Shown here: positions 1-7,416 of the stretch, piece by piece
How positions within the stretch are numbered: the first letter of the stretch is position 1
How the letters are laid out: the number at the start of each line of letters is the position of its first letter
Assembly (NCBI RefSeq): GCF_900187295.1
Contig: NZ_LT906473.1
Location: 620,001 to 684,000, forward strand
Direction: 5' to 3'
Length of the DNA stretch: 64,000 bases
DNA from: Corynebacterium cystitidis
GTDB lineage: Bacteria > Actinomycetota > Actinomycetes > Mycobacteriales > Mycobacteriaceae
Notes under the pieces: model-generated
The model's database searches: none
The model's input: the letters and a program-made list of their open reading frames with translations, nothing else
Told to the model about the DNA's origin: nothing
Translations under genes and position numbers: made by a program

Positions 1-1
1 C

Positions 2-1237
2 AGCGTGCCCAATCCGGAGTTCTACCGCAAGCAAAACTCACGAATGTCCACGTATGGGACACCACGCATTATTACGCGGTGGGAGGAGCGCGATGATGAG
101 TTGGTGCTCCCGCGCGGGCTTGTCGACGATGCCGTCCACGTATTGGAACGGGCAGGGTATGAGGTGAACGTGTCGCGGCCGCGGCCGGCCAAGAAAATTG
201 CTGTGGAGTTCACCGGGACGCTGCGGCCAGAGCAGAAGAAGGCAGTGCGGGATGTGTGCGCTGATCCGGTGGGGATCCTGCTGGCGGACCCGGGGCAGGG
301 CAAGACGGTGATGGCGTGTGCGGTGATCGGCAATCGGAAGGTGCGCACGGCGATCGTCGTGAACCGGAAAGAGCTGCAGAAACAGTGGGAGTCGCGGCTG
401 GACACCTTTCTCGACTGTGTTGACGGCGTGGAGGTTGTGTCGCAGCAAGCGCTCGCGCGCTCGGGCCCGGGCTTGCTGGCAGAGTATGACCAGATCATTG
501 TGGACGAATGCCACGGAGCGGTCGGGCCGGCGACGGAAGCGGCTTTGAGTTCTGTGAAAGCGCGCTATTGGCTGGGGTTGACCGCGACGAACTACCGCTA
601 CGACAAGCTAGACCGGCTGATCAACTTCCAGTTCGGGCCCGTGCGGCATCACATGGTGCGCGAGACCGGGGTGGGCAAGCGGACTGTGATCGTGCGGCGC
701 ACACCGTTTAGCAGCGAAAGTGCAGATTTAGTAGAACTCTGTAACGAGATCGCCGAGGATTCTGCTCGGGTAGAACTGCTCGCCCAGGATGTGGCAGAAG
801 CGCTCGGCCAAGGGCGGTGCTGCCTGGTGCTAGTGAACAGGTTGGCGGGTGTAGACGCAATGTACAAGGCAGTAGTATCTGCCCTGGCGGGTGGCGCCGA
901 TAGTGAAATCCCCGTACTTACTATGACGGGAGCACAAACGACGGCGGAACGATCTGAGTTACGTAAGCAGTTAGAAGCACCGCAGTTGTGCTTAATCGCG
1001 ATGAACAAAACTGCCGGTGAGGGCCTAGATGTGCCACAGTTAGATGCGCTTTTTCTGGCCGCTCCATTTAGATTCAAAGGGCTGGTAGTACAGTACACGG
1101 GTCGCATCACCAGGCGCGATGACGTAGATGCAGTGGTGTACGACTACGTCGATACGGCAGTGCCGATGCTAAACCGGATGGCGGGAGGCAGACACCGGGA
1201 GATGAAGAAAATCGGGTGGGATGTCGTGGAAGGGTGA
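2..1237 (+). CDS. C-terminal helicase part of a TOTE-type primase-helicase (runs off left edge)
   Basis: A superfamily II helicase. The reading frame is open to the window edge, so the GTG at 5 is probably not the true start. The opening motif (NPEFYRKQNSRMSTYGTPRI, then LPRG) is what I know as the linker after the archaeo-eukaryotic primase domain in TOTE conflict-system proteins, which would lie upstream. Visible helicase motifs, counted from the GTG: Walker A GQGKT (about residue 97), DECH (about 168), GLTAT (about 190) and the motif VI-like QYTGRITRR near 365. Family members are thought to act in defence against mobile DNA. An ordinary UvrB/RAD25-like helicase is the alternative if no primase domain is found upstream. 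Confidence 0.75.
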   Translation, partial: SVPNPEFYRKQNSRMSTYGTPRIITRWEERDDELVLPRGLVDDAVHVLERAGYEVNVSRPRPAKKIAVEFTGTLRPEQKKAVRDVCADPVGILLADPGQGKTVMACAVIGNRKVRTAIVVNRKELQKQWESRLDTFLDCVDGVEVVSQQALARSGPGLLAEYDQIIVDECHGAVGPATEAALSSVKARYWLGLTATNYRYDKLDRLINFQFGPVRHHMVRETGVGKRTVIVRRTPFSSESADLVELCNEIAEDSARVELLAQDVAEALGQGRCCLVLVNRLAGVDAMYKAVVSALAGGADSEIPVLTMTGAQTTAERSELRKQLEAPQLCLIAMNKTAGEGLDVPQLDALFLAAPFRFKGLVVQYTGRITRRDDVDAVVYDYVDTAVPMLNRMAGGRHREMKKIGWDVVEG

Positions 1238-1696
1238 GTGTTTAGGCGTCGCATTGGTTGTACGGAAGCGATTAGGTCTGGTGACTGTCAGGATTTGTCA
1301 GGATTTGGGCGACTCAAACATGTATGTAGTGAAAACCTATCCTATGTTGGATCGCGTGCCGATGCGGAGGATCTCACCCAGGAAACGCTGTTAACCCTGT
1401 TGACTAAAACCCCATGTTTTAATGATGAGGAGCACGAGAAGGCGTGGGTGCTGCGAGTAGCGATCAATAAGTGCAAGGAGCATCTGCGCAAACATGCTCG
1501 ACTAGTGCCACTCGACGAGCAGGAACTAGCCGTGCGTCAACCTGTCGGAAATAAACACCACGGCGCCGTTGGGTGTCTGCCACCGTTTTCGGCTTTGGGG
1601 TGTCGGACATGGAAATGCTGGACACTATTGGCAGACCAATCAATGCACGCGATACGTAGGCGGGGTGACGATCAGCGCAGAGGCGATCATAGGTGA
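1238..1696 (+). pseudogene. ECF sigma factor remnant (region 2 only)
   Basis: Residues about 35-95 read as sigma-70 region 2 of an ECF factor: SRADAEDLTQETLLTLL, then FNDEEHEKAWVLRVAINKCK and HLRKHARLVPLDEQE. The first 30 residues do not look like a sigma N-terminus, and region 4, needed to bind the -35 element, is absent: after the linker the frame runs into DUF4179-type sequence out of frame. The normal length is about 165-190 residues. I read it as the debris of a deletion joining the sigma gene to its neighbouring anti-sigma gene. It is unlikely to make a working sigma factor. Confidence 0.6.
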
Positions 1697-2324
1697 CGAA
1701 AGTCAACTCGCAGTGCGCTATCGCATTGAGTTTGAGGAAGGCCGAGAAGTTCCCCGCACTATCGAGGAATTGCACTTTGGCTACCATGAACTTGAAGTGC
1801 GCGCGATGCAGGGAGGTGGATTGACCCACAGTGAATTCCATGATGAAAATTCAGGCGATAACGCTATCGTGTTCTTCAGCGATCTGCGGGATGGTCAAGA
1901 AGTGGTGGCACCCGGCCTGTGGAAAATGCGTTTTGAAATTAACTTTCCTGAAAATGGTCGTACGCTGAACATTGATGGCAGTACCGGCATTACTTAGGTA
2001 AGTGTGTTTCCAATCGCTTTGAGCTGGGACTTTGTTGAGCGTGAGGAGAATGGTGGCTATTGTCCACCAGTGATGTTGGAATTCGCGGATGGTTCCACTG
2101 ACACTTTCTGGGGTGGGCCCGGCGGTTTAAATAATGGAGTTAGGGTCCCCGGCTGGTCGTCGATAAGCGAAATAGCTGGGGGATTCCTCCCGAATTTCAT
2201 GGGCGTGCTCCAACTAGGCACGCGAATCAAAATTCTGGTGCACGACAATATCGTGAAGGTGTGGAGATTCAGCACCTTAAGGCCCGGTAAACCACTCCGA
2301 TTGTCCCCACGAGGCTGCGGTTAA
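1569..2324 (+). pseudogene. DUF4179-type anti-sigma extracellular domain, frameshifted and interrupted
   Basis: The frame from 1569 contains VGGVTISAEAIIGDESQLAV followed by RYRIEFEEG, the start of a DUF4179 extracellular domain found in membrane anti-sigma-like proteins encoded beside ECF sigma factors. Just upstream the family sequence (LDTIGRPINARDT) is in another frame, so a frameshift lies near 1655. An in-frame TAG at 1995-1997 separates this part from 2004-2324, which continues the same domain (PIALSWDFVE, then VMLEFADGSTDTFWGGPG). The cytoplasmic sigma-binding part and the membrane segment are missing. Together with the sigma remnant upstream this is a dead sigma/anti-sigma pair. Confidence 0.55.
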
Positions 2325-2360
2325 GGCACACCCCAAGGATTCACGGAGAAGATACCCTCG

Positions 2361-2391
2361 GCTAGCACGGCTAGCACGGCTAGCACGGCTA
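2361..2391. repeat. 9-bp tandem repeat, three and a half copies
   Basis: The unit GCTAGCACG is repeated three times head to tail, followed by a degenerate partial copy (GCTA then TCGCA). It lies in the gap between the anti-sigma remnant and the convergent membrane-protein gene. No function is evident; slippage could vary the copy number. Confidence 0.8.
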
Positions 2392-2455
2392 TCGCAGTCT
2401 AAAATTGCGGAAGTGCCGTGTCGGCTCTGGAATCAGGTAGCCTTTAGCGCAACCT

Positions 2456-2839
2456 TTAGCGTGACTCGGCGACAGCGGTTTCTTCCTTCCACCGGCGCGC
2501 GGTCATAAAAGAACGAATGCCAAGCACCAGATAAACCACCAACAGAACGAAAGTGATGGTGCTGACGATCACGGCCGCAGGGCGTTGCGCAGTTCCGGCA
2601 AAAACTTCACCTAGCTGGAGGACGCTACGGAAAGTGCCGAGGATCCCGAGGATCGCGACAACAAGGGCGATGTGGATACCAATCTTCGGTTGTTTGATAC
2701 CAATGGCACCGAAAATAGCGATAACAGCCCCCAGGATTGACGGGATGAGGGCGGTCCAGCTAGCCATTCCGGTGGCAAAGTAGGCGATAATGCCCAGGAT
2801 AATAAGGATAGCGCCGAAAGAAATAGTGATTCTAGGCAT
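2456..2839 (-). CDS. Small membrane protein, about four membrane segments
   Basis: A 127-residue hydrophobic protein. Four membrane segments are visible at about residues 5-25, 29-46, 55-72 and 90-108, with a short charged C-terminal tail (ARRWKEETAVAESR). It starts MPRITISFGAILI at 2839 with an AAAGGAG ribosome site about ten bases upstream. No family is recognised. It stands alone downstream of the hipBA operon, separated by about 115 bases, and may have its own promoter. Confidence 0.75.
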   Translation of the reverse strand: MPRITISFGAILIILGIIAYFATGMASWTALIPSILGAVIAIFGAIGIKQPKIGIHIALVVAILGILGTFRSVLQLGEVFAGTAQRPAAVIVSTITFVLLVVYLVLGIRSFMTARRWKEETAVAESR

Positions 2840-2955
2840 AATAAGCCAGTCTCCTTTGATAGGACAATTGAAATGAATGGTGTTGGGACCAGTGTAGCCC
2901 CCGAATCATATAGATAGCTAGGCTGCGTGCCGGACGGTGAGCCGGTGATATGCCA

Positions 2956-4122
2956 CTACTCCAGTTGGCTCCGGCGCTGGCGCAGCTCGCGTTCGGCGGC
3001 GTAGAGGGGAGAGCCACTTAAGGGCAAGGTCTCTAGATTCACGGCCTGAGCAGCGCGCATGGCTACCGTGTTAGCGCTTCGAGCTGCAGCATGGGGCAGG
3101 CCGATAGCGTCTGCGAACTCATCCCAATGACGTAGGCGGACGTTTTTCGTTCGGCCCGCGACCGGCAAGGCCAACGTCATATCCCCGTACAGCGCGGTGC
3201 ACGGCACGTCATAGACTGGTGCAATATGCCAGTCGCCAGTGGCATCTTGCACGATCGAGACGTTCTTTGCATGCAAGTCGCCGTTACCAGTTAGCCACGC
3301 AAAGATAAATTGGAGATACAGGTTGCGGGTAGCAATAAGCGGTGCTTTAGTTTTGGCGGCCAGCGCTTTAACTACTTCTGCTGCGTCGACGTTGTACTTT
3401 CGTGCTGGAGGAAGATCCAACACTTGGGTGGCATCTTCAAGCGCCCGTGTCGAGCCATCTGTGCAACGGTCGAATCGTTTCACCACTAGGCCGGGAATCG
3501 ATTCGCGGTCATGTGTTATCGTTGCTTCACTAACTGGAATTCCCAGGTTGTGGGCGTGGGTGAGATGGAGCGCCTCGTTGAACACTAAGTGTGGATGCTC
3601 AGGAGGATCAATTTTGAGAATTGCGTGTTGGTTTCGACTCGTGACCAACGCATTAATCATAGATGCGGAGGCCTTCGATTGAACACCGGGAATGCCAACC
3701 GTATCCACCAAGTCGACAATATCGCGGAACCGAACATTCGGATCACCAATATCAATAGACGGAACAGAATCAGATGGGTGCTGGCCTTCTGGTAAGACTT
3801 GGACATCTCCAGGAAGATCATTTCCTACAGCAAGCAGTAGCGTAAATTCATCATCCAAGGAAGTCTTGACCGCACGCTGTAACACCGATAGTCGGTGGCC
3901 CTCAGGTAACAGACCCGCGAAGAAAGGCGGCAGCGCCCCGTTGGGGGCGGGGGAGCGGTCAACGCCGAGAGGGAGTGTCGTGGCAACACCTGGACCGCTG
4001 TAGGATTCTTTGTATTGGAAAGTAACGCTTCCCGAGTCATTTCGGGTCAGCTGAGCAGCGAGCCGTCCAGCTTTGAACACATTCGCGCTGTCAATGAAAC
4101 GCAGTCGTGACAGGTCTGTCAT
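2956..4122 (-). CDS. hipA: HipA-type serine/threonine kinase toxin
   Basis: A 388-residue HipA-family kinase. The N-terminal module (GRLAAQLTRNDSGSVTFQYK, then LPPFFAGLLPEGHR) is the HipA N-terminal domain; the kinase part carries the GVQSKASASM nucleotide loop (about residue 150) and the catalytic NGDLHAKN motif (about residue 280). HipA of E. coli phosphorylates GltX and stops translation; the substrate here cannot be inferred. Its ATG overlaps the stop of the upstream HTH gene (ATGA), which indicates translational coupling. Length is slightly below the roughly 440 residues of E. coli HipA, closer to the shorter HipA group. No catalytic residue appears to be missing. Confidence 0.9.
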   Translation of the reverse strand: MTDLSRLRFIDSANVFKAGRLAAQLTRNDSGSVTFQYKESYSGPGVATTLPLGVDRSPAPNGALPPFFAGLLPEGHRLSVLQRAVKTSLDDEFTLLLAVGNDLPGDVQVLPEGQHPSDSVPSIDIGDPNVRFRDIVDLVDTVGIPGVQSKASASMINALVTSRNQHAILKIDPPEHPHLVFNEALHLTHAHNLGIPVSEATITHDRESIPGLVVKRFDRCTDGSTRALEDATQVLDLPPARKYNVDAAEVVKALAAKTKAPLIATRNLYLQFIFAWLTGNGDLHAKNVSIVQDATGDWHIAPVYDVPCTALYGDMTLALPVAGRTKNVRLRHWDEFADAIGLPHAAARSANTVAMRAAQAVNLETLPLSGSPLYAAERELRQRRSQLE

Positions 4123-4334
4123 GAGGTCACCTCAAAAGAGAGCCCAAGGACATCGAGGACCGTGAGTACCGAGTTCAAGCTCGGTGAGCCCGTCCCATGC
4201 TCGATATCGCGTACTGTTTTATCCGATAATCCCGCGAGCTCCGAGAGTTGCACCTGGGTAAGATTGTATGTCTTGCGGGTTTTGTAGATGATCTTGCCAA
4301 CATTCACAGCTACGTCGTTACGCGTCTCAGCCAC
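4119..4334 (-). CDS. hipB: HipB-type HTH antitoxin
   Basis: A 71-residue XRE-type helix-turn-helix protein. The motif IYKTRKTYNLTQVQLSELAG, then LSDKTVRDIEHGTGSPSL is the Cro/CI fold with the recognition helix around SDKTVRDIE. I place the start at the GTG at 4334 because a GAAAGG site lies seven bases upstream; a longer frame goes to 4499 but crosses palindromes that look like operators. It is cotranscribed with hipA through an ATGA overlap and is expected to bind HipA and repress the operon. Confidence 0.88.
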   Translation of the reverse strand: MAETRNDVAVNVGKIIYKTRKTYNLTQVQLSELAGLSDKTVRDIEHGTGSPSLNSVLTVLDVLGLSFEVTS

Positions 4335-4352
4335 GAGCACACCTTTCGGAAG

Positions 4353-4486
4353 AATCCTTCGGATTAATGGATTATCCCGCAGTATAACTGAAGTGAAGAT
4401 CAAGAATCCGAAGTATCCTTCGGATTTGGCCCTTTTCGGGTGCGGCGGCCGACCCGGAAGCCGTATTCCGAATAATACTTCGGAAT
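4353..4486. promoter_or_regulatory. Three palindromes upstream of hipBA, likely HipB operators
   Basis: Three inverted repeats share a TCCGAA/TTCGGA-type core: AATCC-TTC-GGATT (4353-4365), AATCCGAAG-TATC-CTTCGGATT (4405-4413/4418-4426, perfect 9-bp arms) and ATTCCGAA-TAATAC-TTCGGAAT (4465-4472/4479-4486, perfect 8-bp arms). They lie between the hipB start and the divergent side. In E. coli HipB binds several palindromes in the same position, so autoregulation by these sites is a natural inference. Confidence 0.65.
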
Positions 4487-4609
4487 TTTGGGGAAACAAC
4501 AGCCTTGATGGCCATTTCTGAAACGCTCACGTATTTATCTGGAATGCTGGCCTCAAGGCTAATCAAGGGTGCTGCATTTGGTGTTTCGAAGTTGTTGGCC
4601 TTGGTGGGG

Positions 4610-5086
4610 CTACTCGCAGGCCACGCCGTCACCATCGCGGTCGAGCTTGCTCCTATAGCCGGGCTCGCCAGCGTAAATCGGGGCGGCACCAGCAGCGCGG
4701 GCCTCGCTGCAATTCGCGTAATAGACCGACGCTGCTGCAGGAGCAGCCGGCGGTGCAGGAGCTGGGGCGGGCGCTGGTGGTGGTGCCGGTGCGGGCGCTG
4801 GTGGTGGGGCGAGGAACCCGAGCTGCTGATTGTTTTCCTCGGGGGCAGGGGCGGGCTCAGGTGCTGGCTCTGGTTCGGGGGCCGGGGCAGGCTCGGCGGT
4901 CACCGTCTCAGTGACCGTGATCGTGGAGAAAGCCGTGGTCACTTCGGTAACGGTGGTCGAGCGGTTCAGTGAAGCTTCAGCCGTATCGTCGGGACTGCCA
5001 GCACACGCAGTGGCAGATATGGCCACCGTGGTAAGAGCAGCAAGGGTAGTAAAGCGACGGAATTGGGGATGCAGTCTATGAGACAT
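4610..5086 (-). CDS. Lipoprotein with Pro/Ala-rich stalk and excalibur calcium-binding domain
   Basis: A 158-residue exported protein. An N-terminal signal with lipobox-like ATACAGS (Cys about residue 29) is followed by a Thr/Val-rich stretch, a long Ala-Pro/Glu-Pro stalk (about residues 64-115) and a C-terminal excalibur domain. The last has YYANCSEARAAGAAPIYAGE, then a DRDGDGVACE loop with two cysteines, which resembles an EF-hand. Such proteins sit on the cell surface of actinobacteria and are often extracellular nuclease-like or wall-associated, but the short excalibur module alone gives no enzymatic role. The plus-strand frame covering the same DNA reflects the repetitive proline codons. 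Confidence 0.85.
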   Translation of the reverse strand: MSHRLHPQFRRFTTLAALTTVAISATACAGSPDDTAEASLNRSTTVTEVTTAFSTITVTETVTAEPAPAPEPEPAPEPAPAPEENNQQLGFLAPPPAPAPAPPPAPAPAPAPPAAPAAASVYYANCSEARAAGAAPIYAGEPGYRSKLDRDGDGVACE

Positions 5087-5403
5087 GTCAGTCCTTATGC
5101 TTCGACAAAAGTTTGATTAGGAAAACTAACTCTCCACATACTATCGCTAGATTCACGCGGAAACCAATCCTGGGGCTGGGGAGCCCCGTGTGGTAGAGGA
5201 CCGAGCCCCGTCGAGCGCTCGGTCGCGCAGGCGGCGTCTCCAAGCAGGTAGGGCGCTTTCCGGCAACGGTTTCACCCAAACAATCGCCCTGGAACTGCAG
5301 GGATGGGACGACGAGATGGCATCGCGCGGAAGCCACGTACGCCCGCATGGCCACCAGCCAGGGCGAACACCGCGTCTGAACTGCGGCTGGATGGCAAATT
5401 GTA

Positions 5404-5565
5404 ATGCTCAATGATCAGCGCGAAGCATATCTCGACACGCTAGAGCGGGCAGACACAGGTAACTACCGTCCTTGTATCGACCACATTAGAGAAAAAGTTC
5501 CACGGTCTGCCGCCACCACCACAGTTATAACTCAGTGTGTCAAGGGCCGTGTCGACAGCGATTAA
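5404..5565 (+). pseudogene. Possible Fic-domain protein tail (remnant)
   Basis: A 53-codon frame beginning MLNDQREAYLDTLERADTGN, then YRPCIDHIRE resembles the C-terminal helix of Fic/DOC proteins (typically REAYLAALEAADxGDxxPL). The catalytic HPFxxGNGR part is not present upstream in any frame, although a short GNGFTQ occurs in the plus frame near 5265. If the match is right this is the last fragment of a decayed Fic gene; the evidence is one short motif only. Confidence 0.3.
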
Positions 5566-5963
5566 CGTGGTGTGTTTAGGGTCCAAGCCAGGATTTCGTT
5601 CATGGGCGGGCGGGGTTGGTTGTCGATAAGCACCTGCGCGTGGTCAACGATGACCCCACTGGCACCTTGGAACCGCACCGAGAATTGGTCGTCGAATTGC
5701 GCAACGTGGATCCCGTGATTGACAAAGCAACACGCCAACGCATCGAAGCGAGGGCAGAAAACTTTGTTAATCATTTCGGGGCGGTAGAGGTATACAGGTA
5801 TCGGGTCGGCAGTTGAGCCGCAGTCCCACACCCGTGGGACACCGGCGAGTTGTTGGAACGGTTGGTCTTCGCTGCGCTCGGGTGAGGTACGTGCGGGTAG
5901 GGCATGGATCGGCGAGGCCTTTAGTTGCGCGAAGGTAAGTTGGCTGCCGGTGCGCCACGTCAG
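5562..5963 (-). pseudogene. Open frame of unknown function without a clear start
   Basis: A minus-strand frame of about 133 codons open from a stop near 5966 to the stop at 5562, containing SPERSEDQPFQQLAGVPRVW, then FDDQFSVRFQGASGVIVDHA. Within it the first ATG is at 5831 (89 residues). The composition is that of a real protein (balanced, few rare residues), but I recognise no family and there is no ribosome site. It is probably a fragment of a larger gene; it lies in a 975-bp stretch between the excalibur gene and the next secreted protein that otherwise holds only the Fic-like remnant. Confidence 0.3.
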
Positions 5964-6061
5964 TTATGTAACGAAACGGTCTCGGAACCGATAGAGGGGG
6001 AGTACACCGTATTAAACCGTATTAACCGGCATCAAGGCCGGAGAACAGGGAAAGGTCATTC

Positions 6062-6472
6062 ATGAAGGTCAAACGGGTTTTGGTTTCTGTCGCTACAGCA
6101 GCAGCGCTTGTCATGGGCGGGGCGCAGGTTGCTGGGGCGCAGCCGGCTGGGCAGGCTGCTGGGGCGCAGGTTGCTGGCCAGGAGGCTGCCAAAGATGAAG
6201 ACGGCTCTGCGGCGCGATTGTCGTCGCTGAGCTCGGAAAGCTTGTCCAGTAGCGGGACTAAGGGAGAAACCGGTGATCTAGATAAAGGTGACAAGGATGA
6301 CGAAGCCTCTGAGGTTGCGGCGATGAGCTCCGAGGTAGTCGCCGACCTCTTCGGCCCGCTTGCGCCACTAGTTGTGGCGCTTTCTCCGCTGCTGGCAAAG
6401 CTGCTCGGGATGCTCGACGTGATCACGGATGCGGTGGGTAGCGTTGCAAACCTGGGTGCTGCTGTGCGATAG
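6062..6472 (+). CDS. Small secreted protein, Corynebacterium type
   Basis: A 136-residue exported protein with a clear signal peptide (MKVKRVLVSVATAAALVMGG, cleavage after about AGAQ) and an Ala/Gln-rich mature start with short repeats of AGAQ/AGQ type (residues 22-43). An acidic Ser-rich middle follows, then a hydrophobic amphipathic C-terminal half (VADLFGPLAPLVVALSPLLA, then KLLGMLDVITDAVGSV). A ribosome site (AGGGAAAGG) precedes the ATG. No family is recognised; the C-terminal helix-like segment could be membrane-interacting. A 66-bp inverted repeat begins 21 bases after the stop. Confidence 0.75.
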   Translation: MKVKRVLVSVATAAALVMGGAQVAGAQPAGQAAGAQVAGQEAAKDEDGSAARLSSLSSESLSSSGTKGETGDLDKGDKDDEASEVAAMSSEVVADLFGPLAPLVVALSPLLAKLLGMLDVITDAVGSVANLGAAVR

Positions 6473-6493
6473 GGGCATCTGTTTGCCGGTGGC

Positions 6494-6559
6494 GTCAGTT
6501 TTGGTCGACAAATAACGGGTCTGTGTGGGTGGCGGGCGGATTTGTCGGCGGAAAAGCGC
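6494..6559. repeat. 66-bp inverted repeat element, copy A
   Basis: Left arm GTCAGTTTTGGTCGACAAAT (6494-6513) and right arm ATTTGTCGGCGGAAAAGCGC (6540-6559) enclose a 26-bp centre. The reverse complement of the right arm matches the left arm at the ten inner positions except for one base (CCGACAAAT against TCGACAAAT region). It lies between the secreted protein gene and the DUF4230 pseudogene. Confidence 0.7.
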
Positions 6560-6674
6560 GTTGACCCCTTTCGAAGCGGAAGCAACAGTGGGGCAGGGGG
6601 AATCGTCGTTAAGCGCGATGTGTAATACAAAGCGCAATGGTCGCCTCATCAACTAAGTGCGGTACGCTGCCAGC

Positions 6675-7298
6675 ATGAGAAAAGCTTTCAAGGTCCTGTG
6701 AATTTTTGTTGCGTCGGCGCTGCTGGTCGTAGCTATCATCGCCGCTTTGTGGACGGTCAACCCGACGCAGGGCGAGGAAGAGGTGTCGGTCACGCGCACG
6801 ACGGTGGAAGGCTCGTTCGATCAAATCGCCGAGTTGTCCGTTGAGGAATATATCTTCACCAACGTGGGCAAGCGCGAGAACGCAGGCCGAGTGCTGTTCG
6901 GGCGCAACGTGCCGCTGACAGGCAACTCATTTTTGCTGACCTACTCCGGCGTGGTCAAGGCGGGCGTGGAGGATTTTGAGGCGGTGGAGGTGCGTATCGA
7001 CGATGAGGCAGCCACCATCGATGTGACGGTGCCGAGGGTAAAGGTGACAAGTTCTGAAATCGATCCGGACTCAATAACTGTGTACGACCAGTCAATGAAC
7101 CCGTTCAACCAGATAGAAATGCAAGACTTCTCCAATTTCATTGCCGAAGAAAAACGCGTGGCCGAGCAAAAGGCTGTGGAGGCTGGACTTCTGGAGCGCG
7201 CGGAAGATCGCGTGAAAATGCTGATGGTCTCGCATGTGGAGGCACTGACTGGGGGCACCCAGCAGGACGGCTACGCCGTGAAGGTGGGTTGGAAGTAG
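6675..7298 (+). pseudogene. DUF4230-like exported protein with a stop codon in its membrane anchor
   Basis: The natural start is ATG 6675 (MRKAFKVL), but codon 9 is TGA (6699-6701). The frame then continues IFVASALLVVAIIAALWTVN and about 180 residues without interruption, ending at 7298. Residues after the anchor (IAELSVEEYIFTNVGKRENA, then VRIDDEAATIDVTVPRVKV) resemble DUF4230, an extracytoplasmic domain of unknown role. If translation restarted at TTG 6747 the product would lack the membrane segment. Either this is a recent nonsense mutation, a TGG-to-TGA sequencing error, or an unusual restart. The rest of the gene looks undamaged. Confidence 0.6.
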
Positions 7299-7336
7299 TG
7301 GTGTAGGCGGCGGGCAGGCGCTGTCAAGCGCACAAT

Positions 7337-7376
7337 AATTGTCATGTCACCCAATTGTCAATCATTCTATTGAATG
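7337..7376. promoter_or_regulatory. Repeats upstream of the ABC transporter operon, possible operator
   Basis: Two direct copies of AATTGTCA (7337-7344 and 7353-7360, start to start 16 bp) are followed by the inverted repeat CATTC-TATT-GAATG (7363-7376). This AT-rich block sits 40-80 bases before the binding-protein start and looks like a regulator site. A TTAGGGTAG stretch just after it matches only half of a DtxR box, so metal repression is suggested by context, not shown. Confidence 0.4.
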
Positions 7377-7416
7377 TTAGGGTAGATCTTAAGTGTTTAC
7401 TGAGAAAGGGGTAGAC

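Noticed and set aside
2361..2391. Possible CRISPR-like tandem repeat
   Set aside because: Only 9-bp units with no spacers; a simple tandem repeat. No CRISPR array or cas gene is seen anywhere.
4505..4972. Plus-strand frame rich in Gly, Arg and Trp
   Set aside because: It is the reverse of the Ala-Pro stalk of the excalibur lipoprotein.
7376..7394. DtxR box before the transporter operon
   Set aside because: Only the left half matches the TTAGGTTAG consensus; the right half does not.
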